Assembly: GCA_028279995.1 (NCBI GenBank)
Contig: JANQMQ010000468.1
Span: forward strand, 1 to 9,021
Direction of reading: 5' to 3'
Length of the DNA: 9,021 nucleotides
Origin: Candidatus Phaeomarinibacter sp.
GTDB lineage: Bacteria; Pseudomonadota; Alphaproteobacteria; CGMCC-115125
Part shown: piece after piece, positions 6,138-9,021 of the stretch
Layout of the letters: each line of letters opens with the position of its first letter
How positions within the stretch are numbered: the stretch's first letter is position 1
Position numbers and translations under genes: made by a program
Notes under the pieces: generated by a model
Told to the model about the DNA's origin: nothing
The model's database searches: none
The model's input: the letters and a program-made list of their open reading frames with translations, nothing else

Positions 6138-6983
6138 TCACGCATTACCGAATTTCTCTATTGCTTCTTCCCTAATTGTTTCAATTTCATTTATGTTAAA
6201 GACTTCTGATTTACACCACATTTCTTCAAAATTTTTAACTAAAAATTTCATTAGCGTCCCAGGAAAAACTTCAATGTTTGGGTTGTTTACTCCGTAATCT
6301 GTAGATGAATACATCATCAAGAACATATTTTCTTTATGACCATACAACCCAAACCAAGGTATCTCATTGTAAAGGCAGATTTTTATATTCTCATCCCCAA
6401 TGCTGCTAAGCTTTCTAATATTTTCACAAATACTAAGTGCATATTCCAAAGCCTGCTTGTCCCGCAGTTGATTAGATCTCAGACTTACAATATCTGAGCG
6501 TGGATCCAGCAACAAAGCCCTAGCTTTCCCGCCTGACTTAAAGAACTTTGTCAAACCAGATGAAATGCTAACCAGCCCATCACTGTATGTTTGCAATATC
6601 ATGAGCTCGTCGGATGGAGACAACTCAGAAATTATGGAGTCAATTTTATCTCTTGGCATTCGTGAGTGTATCTCCCTGACTCCATGGGGGGCCAAACCAG
6701 TCTCTTTGAGCTTTTTCTCAATGACCTCCTCCATATGTTCTTTGTAAATCTCAATATTTGTTTGAAAAAATACCTTATCTACTACAAGAAAGACAAATAT
6801 TCCTGACATAAACGCAACAGAAGCGGACTGCAATAGCGCGTACAAAACTTCTCCAGGTAGATATTCCGATTTACGCAGCGGCTCCTCAAATACCATCGTA
6901 AAAAATAGCAATAGAAAAGAAGCTATTAACCCAATCAATACAGCATTTTTCTGTCGATCGCTCAGCTTATACTTATATTCCAC
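6138..6983 (-). CDS. Two-TM protein with putative DUF5919/PLD-like cytoplasmic domain
   Basis: The chosen start is GTG 6983, because AAAGGA lies 6 nt upstream and the AT-rich block begins there. ATG 7007 and GTG 7076 are longer in-frame alternatives without a visible ribosome binding site. The 281-aa protein has two membrane spans (about 14-32 and 45-69) and a charged helical linker (about 75-118). Residues 121-257 form a globular domain with SPSDELMILQTYSDG, KARALLLDPRSDI, ENIKICLYNEIPWFG and EVFPGTLMKFLVKNFEEMW. That order resembles DUF5919/phospholipase-D-like domains, but the catalytic HxK motif is not seen, so it may be a sensing or binding domain rather than an enzyme. It is followed by a 65-aa membrane protein in an apparent operon. 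Composition (14 G/C of 60 at 6181-6240) contrasts with the resolvase (48 of 60 at 5641-5700), indicating horizontal acquisition. Confidence 0.75.
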   Translation of the reverse strand: MEYKYKLSDRQKNAVLIGLIASFLLLFFTMVFEEPLRKSEYLPGEVLYALLQSASVAFMSGIFVFLVVDKVFFQTNIEIYKEHMEEVIEKKLKETGLAPHGVREIHSRMPRDKIDSIISELSPSDELMILQTYSDGLVSISSGLTKFFKSGGKARALLLDPRSDIVSLRSNQLRDKQALEYALSICENIRKLSSIGDENIKICLYNEIPWFGLYGHKENMFLMMYSSTDYGVNNPNIEVFPGTLMKFLVKNFEEMWCKSEVFNINEIETIREEAIEKFGNA

Positions 6984-7305
6984 TTTATTTCCTTTGCCCG
7001 CGCGCATGGTTGTTCGATCTAAATTAACCGCTGCAGATTTGTCCAACAAGCTAAGACAACTCTGATTGGTGGGCACATTTGCGGCGCACCGTCGCCGCTA
7101 GCCTTGATCGCGATCTGGCAAAGTGCCTCAGAGAGCAGGCCTAACAGTTGCTTGATGACGCGGTCGTGACACATCCGTCGACGATGACACGATTCTTGCT
7201 GCAGACGGTTCTGAATAACCGAAGTAGTGCCTGACCCAGGCCATGCGCTGAGGATACTCTCCAGCACAGCATTTTTTGCAAAGAACTGATCATCATAAAA
7301 TGATG

Positions 7306-7337
7306 CAAGTAGTGCGGTGTCATACACCGCCTACTTG
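7306..7337. repeat. Imperfect hairpin, 14-bp stem with one bulge
   Basis: CAAGTAGTGCGGTGT (7306-7320) pairs with ACACCGCCTACTTG (7324-7337) across a 3-nt loop, with one unpaired base. No T-run follows on the plus strand. It could be a transcription-related stem-loop or the end of a mobile element. The pairing is seen directly; the role is unknown. Confidence 0.6.
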
Positions 7338-7447
7338 TTCAAGGGAGACGCTGGGCGCTCTCCCGTTGAAAATCCCTCTAGCCCGATGGTGCTTCCAGGC
7401 ATCGAGCCTTACAGCACCAGCAAACGCCCGCCCGTCTGATCGGCGCT

Positions 7448-7505
7448 CCATAGTGGTCTTGGGGGGGGGGAGCCTCCATGCTCCCCCCCCCCAAGACCAC
7501 TATGG
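7448..7505. repeat. Perfect 26-bp inverted repeat with G10/C10 tract and 6-nt loop
   Basis: The left arm, 7448-7473, begins CCATAGTGGTCTT, runs into ten G, and ends AGC. The right arm, 7480-7505, is its exact reverse complement. The loop is CTCCAT (7474-7479). The perfect match, including equal homopolymer lengths, is far beyond chance. It could be a bidirectional terminator, a palindromic mobile-element end or insertion target, a fold-back assembly artefact, or a slippage-prone phase-variable tract. No T-run follows either arm, which weakens the terminator reading. Confidence 0.85.
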
Positions 7506-7685
7506 CAAAACGTATCGCCGCTTGACCACTCGTCAGGGTAACAGTCCCCGACACCCGCCGGTCAGGACTTTCGCATCCCGACACCCACGACAATTTCATT
7601 GAGACCAACCGTCCGCCGATTGGATACGCGCCAACTTGCGAAGCTGGACCCGACCAAAGGCTCTCACGCCCTTGGAACCGCGACA

Positions 7686-7734
7686 CACATATGTATCGTG
7701 TTGCGCAACGCGCTACATATGTGATATGGTGAGG
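7686..7734 (+). promoter_or_regulatory. higBA promoter/operator with nested palindromes
   Basis: CACATATGTA (7686-7695) and TACATATGTG (7714-7723) are perfect inverted arms around an 18-bp centre that itself contains the palindrome GTTGCGCAAC (7700-7709). TTGCGC at 7701-7706 could be the -35 box, with the AT-rich stretch near 7718-7729 as -10. The dyads just ahead of a toxin-antitoxin pair fit binding by the HigA repressor, as is usual in this family. The short purine run GTGAGG ends one base before the higB ATG, so the ribosome binding site is tight. Confidence 0.6.
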
Positions 7735-7735
7735 T

Positions 7736-8026
7736 ATGGAGATTCGAAACATCCGCCATAAGGGACTTCGCAATTTCGTCGAGAAGAACAATCCGAAGGG
7801 ATTGCCCGGCGACTACATCGCGAAGATCACCGACATCATGGCGTTTCTCATCGACATCGGAGACATCGATGAGGTGTTCGATCTCCCGAAATACAAACCA
7901 CATCGCTTAAGCGGTGACCGTGCGGACACCTACAGCTTTCACGTGACCGCGAATTGGCGGATCACGTTCAAGCACGATGCGGATGAAAACGAGCTCTATG
8001 ACATCGACTATGAGGATTATCACTAG
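7736..8026 (+). CDS. higB: HigB/RelE-type toxin of a type II toxin-antitoxin system
   Basis: This complete 96-aa protein has the usual HigB length and pattern: MEIRNIRHKGLRNFVEKNNP at the start, a central PKYKPHRLSGDRADTYSFHV, and NWRITFKHD followed by YDIDYEDYH at the end. In the family the protein is an mRNA endonuclease of the RelE fold that cuts messages on the ribosome and is neutralised by HigA. The conserved RLSG, W-R-ITF and acidic tail are visible. An in-frame stop lies two codons upstream, so ATG 7736 is the only reasonable start. The antitoxin gene follows 18 bp downstream, giving the toxin-first order typical of higBA. Both genes look intact, so the pair is probably active and would stabilise the surrounding accessory DNA. 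Confidence 0.93.
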   Translation: MEIRNIRHKGLRNFVEKNNPKGLPGDYIAKITDIMAFLIDIGDIDEVFDLPKYKPHRLSGDRADTYSFHVTANWRITFKHDADENELYDIDYEDYH

Positions 8027-8044
8027 GACGAAAGGAGAAGAACC

Positions 8045-8338
8045 ATGGCGATCAAAATTGGAATGGCTCCGCCGCATCCTGGCGGATTTATAAAGCGCTC
8101 CGTGCTGCCGGATGATCTTACGGTCACGGCGGCAGCTGACGTGCTCGGCGTTGGCCGCCCGGCACTGTCGAACCTTCTCAATGAAAACGCCTCACTGTCG
8201 CCGGAAATGGCGCTGCGGATCGAGAAAGCGTTTGGCGTGAAGATGGACACATTACTGCGGATGCAAGCGCGATACGATGCCTATCACATGCGCCAGCGTG
8301 AGAAAGACATTGATATAGGTCGGTATACGCCTGCTTAG
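8045..8338 (+). CDS. higA: HigA antitoxin, XRE-family DNA-binding protein
   Basis: The 97-aa product begins MAIKIGMAPPHPGGFIKRSV and continues with a helix-turn-helix at about 25-52 (LTVTAAADVLGVGRPALSNL, then LNENASLSPEMALRIEKAFG). This is the characteristic HigA arrangement; in the family it binds and inactivates HigB and represses the operon through the upstream palindromes. An AAAGGAG ribosome binding site ends 8 nt before ATG 8045. The C-terminal stretch (LLRMQARYDAYHMRQREKDI) is helical and probably part of the toxin-contact or dimer surface. No truncation is visible. Confidence 0.95.
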   Translation: MAIKIGMAPPHPGGFIKRSVLPDDLTVTAAADVLGVGRPALSNLLNENASLSPEMALRIEKAFGVKMDTLLRMQARYDAYHMRQREKDIDIGRYTPA

Positions 8339-8437
8339 CGAATGCTCGGAATTACTCGAGATACCGAAATAGCTTTCAAAAATACAACCACATGCATAGG
8401 ATAGATTGAAAAACCAACTGGATACCAAGAGAATTTA

Positions 8438-9021
8438 TTGACTGCTTCCGAACTAATACAGCCTGTCGTTTCAACCCCTTCCTCTATCAATACTGAGAAA
8501 AGGAAACGGCGAGATCAGTTTGTTCGTCAAACCGTTTCTAATTCGCGAGCGGACGAACTGTTAGATGCTGGCTGGCAACTCGATAAAAAGCTCAGTACAC
8601 GAACTAGAGTAAAGCGAGCATACTCTGTGCAAGAAGAGTTGGAGAACCGGGTATGGGTTCTCTTGGCGGATTTAGGCTTCCCTGAACTAAGCATGGGTTC
8701 GGAGTTCTCAATCAGCCTGCAGAAGGGTCGCAGTGAACCCGTCCGCAAAGGTGTGAGCGTTTTCGCAAAGGACGATGAAACCGTCGTTGTCGCTCAGTGT
8801 CTCGCTACACAGGGCATTCAAAGAAAGTCTCTAAAGCCGCTCGTCGAAGAGCTTTCATCCAACAAGTCTCAGATCGCCACAGCTATTCGCAAGCATTACG
8901 GCGACGGCTATAAGCCCAAGATCGTGTGGACCATAGTCACCGACAAAGTTATTTGGTCTAAGCCGGACCGTGAGCTGGCTGCAAAGAACAACATCGCCGT
9001 CGTTACAGAGAGGGAACTGCG
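8438..9021 (+). CDS. DGQHR/DndB-related protein, N-terminal part, runs off right edge
   Basis: About 194 codons are visible, from TTG 8438 (an upstream stop is at 8402-8404, and no earlier start exists) to the window end. The pattern KRKRRDQFVRQTVSNSRADE, then DAGWQLDKKL, ELENRVWVLLADLGFPELS, GVSVFAKDDETVVV, KPKIVWTIVTDKVIWSKPD and NIAVVTERE matches what I recall as the N-terminal region of DGQHR-domain proteins, relatives of the phosphorothioation regulator DndB. In relatives this region carries a nuclease-like motif, roughly V-D-VFA ... VECK. Here it reads V-S-VFA ... AQCL, so the acidic and lysine residues appear replaced. The DGQHR motif itself would lie beyond the edge. A role in DNA-modification-linked defence or its regulation is inferred only. 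Confidence 0.7.
   Translation, partial: MTASELIQPVVSTPSSINTEKRKRRDQFVRQTVSNSRADELLDAGWQLDKKLSTRTRVKRAYSVQEELENRVWVLLADLGFPELSMGSEFSISLQKGRSEPVRKGVSVFAKDDETVVVAQCLATQGIQRKSLKPLVEELSSNKSQIATAIRKHYGDGYKPKIVWTIVTDKVIWSKPDRELAAKNNIAVVTEREL

Larger units (their letters stand above)
7077..7735. other. Gene-poor linker with two strong hairpins
   Basis: No gene can be supported in this stretch. Open frames exist on both strands (for example a minus-strand frame from GTG 7327 giving 102 codons), but they show no recognisable domain, and those crossing the G10/C10 tract are translations of the palindrome. The region contains hairpins at 7306-7337 and 7448-7505, a small dyad at 7291-7305 (CATCAT/ATGATG), and the higBA promoter palindromes at its right end. 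It may be degenerate coding DNA left by earlier insertions. Confidence 0.5.

Noticed and set aside
7019..7327. Minus-strand 102-codon frame starting at GTG
   Set aside because: No recognisable domain or good ribosome binding site; its start lies in a hairpin and it overlaps the upstream region of the TM-PLD-like gene. It may be decayed coding DNA.
7448..7505. Simple rho-independent terminator
   Set aside because: The stem is far longer than usual and neither side has a T-run, so it was listed as a repeat of unknown role.
7378..7791. Minus-strand 137-codon frame and the plus-strand frame 7276-7602
   Set aside because: Both run through the G10/C10 palindrome, and the minus frame also runs into higB antisense; the proline/glycine peptides are by-products of the hairpin.

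Overview
The window looks like part of an accessory region of an alphaproteobacterium, possibly from the marine Hyphomonadaceae/Rhodobacterales/Rhizobiales range. This rests on the GC-rich genes, the style of the TraG C-terminus, the small conserved ORF paired with a large serine recombinase, and the HigBA pair. No core housekeeping gene is visible. The assignment is an inference from protein style; no search was run.

Layout from left to right. Positions 1-1505 (minus strand) hold a large serine recombinase that runs off the left edge, preceded by a 91-aa gene coupled to it by an ATGA overlap. An intergenic stretch (1506-1767) carries a tandem 8-mer repeat. Positions 1768-2844 (minus) encode a probable PD-(D/E)XK nuclease with a possible PUA/EVE-like C-terminal barrel. 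Positions 2907-4075 (minus) hold conjugation-type debris: two small overlapping genes and the C-terminal part of a TraG/VirD4 coupling protein. Near 4080 the TraG remnant runs head-on into the C-terminal part of an unrelated coiled-coil protein on the plus strand (to 4615), which marks a rearrangement scar. Its stop codon abuts that of a convergent exported protein (4616-5071), whose 5' end lies in a 15-bp inverted repeat.

Positions 5068-5824 form a small resolvase unit: inverted repeats and a perfect hairpin that may be a res site or operator, a 38-codon leader ORF, and a 197-aa serine resolvase coupled to it by ATGA. Next comes a strikingly AT-rich minus-strand two-gene cassette (about 5918-6990): a membrane-anchored protein with a putative DUF5919/phospholipase-D-like cytoplasmic domain, followed by a 65-aa single-span membrane protein. 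Its composition differs sharply from both flanks, and it is the best candidate here for an undescribed module. A largely gene-free stretch (7077-7735) follows, with a perfect 26-bp hairpin containing a G10/C10 tract and a second hairpin. A complete HigB-HigA toxin-antitoxin pair (7736-8338) has a palindromic promoter region. Last is the N-terminal part of a DGQHR/DndB-related protein (8438 to the right edge), whose nuclease-like motif appears to have lost its catalytic residues.

Together the window reads as a mosaic integration hotspot: two different serine recombinases, decayed transfer genes, a TA stabiliser and three candidate defence-type cargo units (orphan nuclease, TM-PLD-like pair, DGQHR protein).
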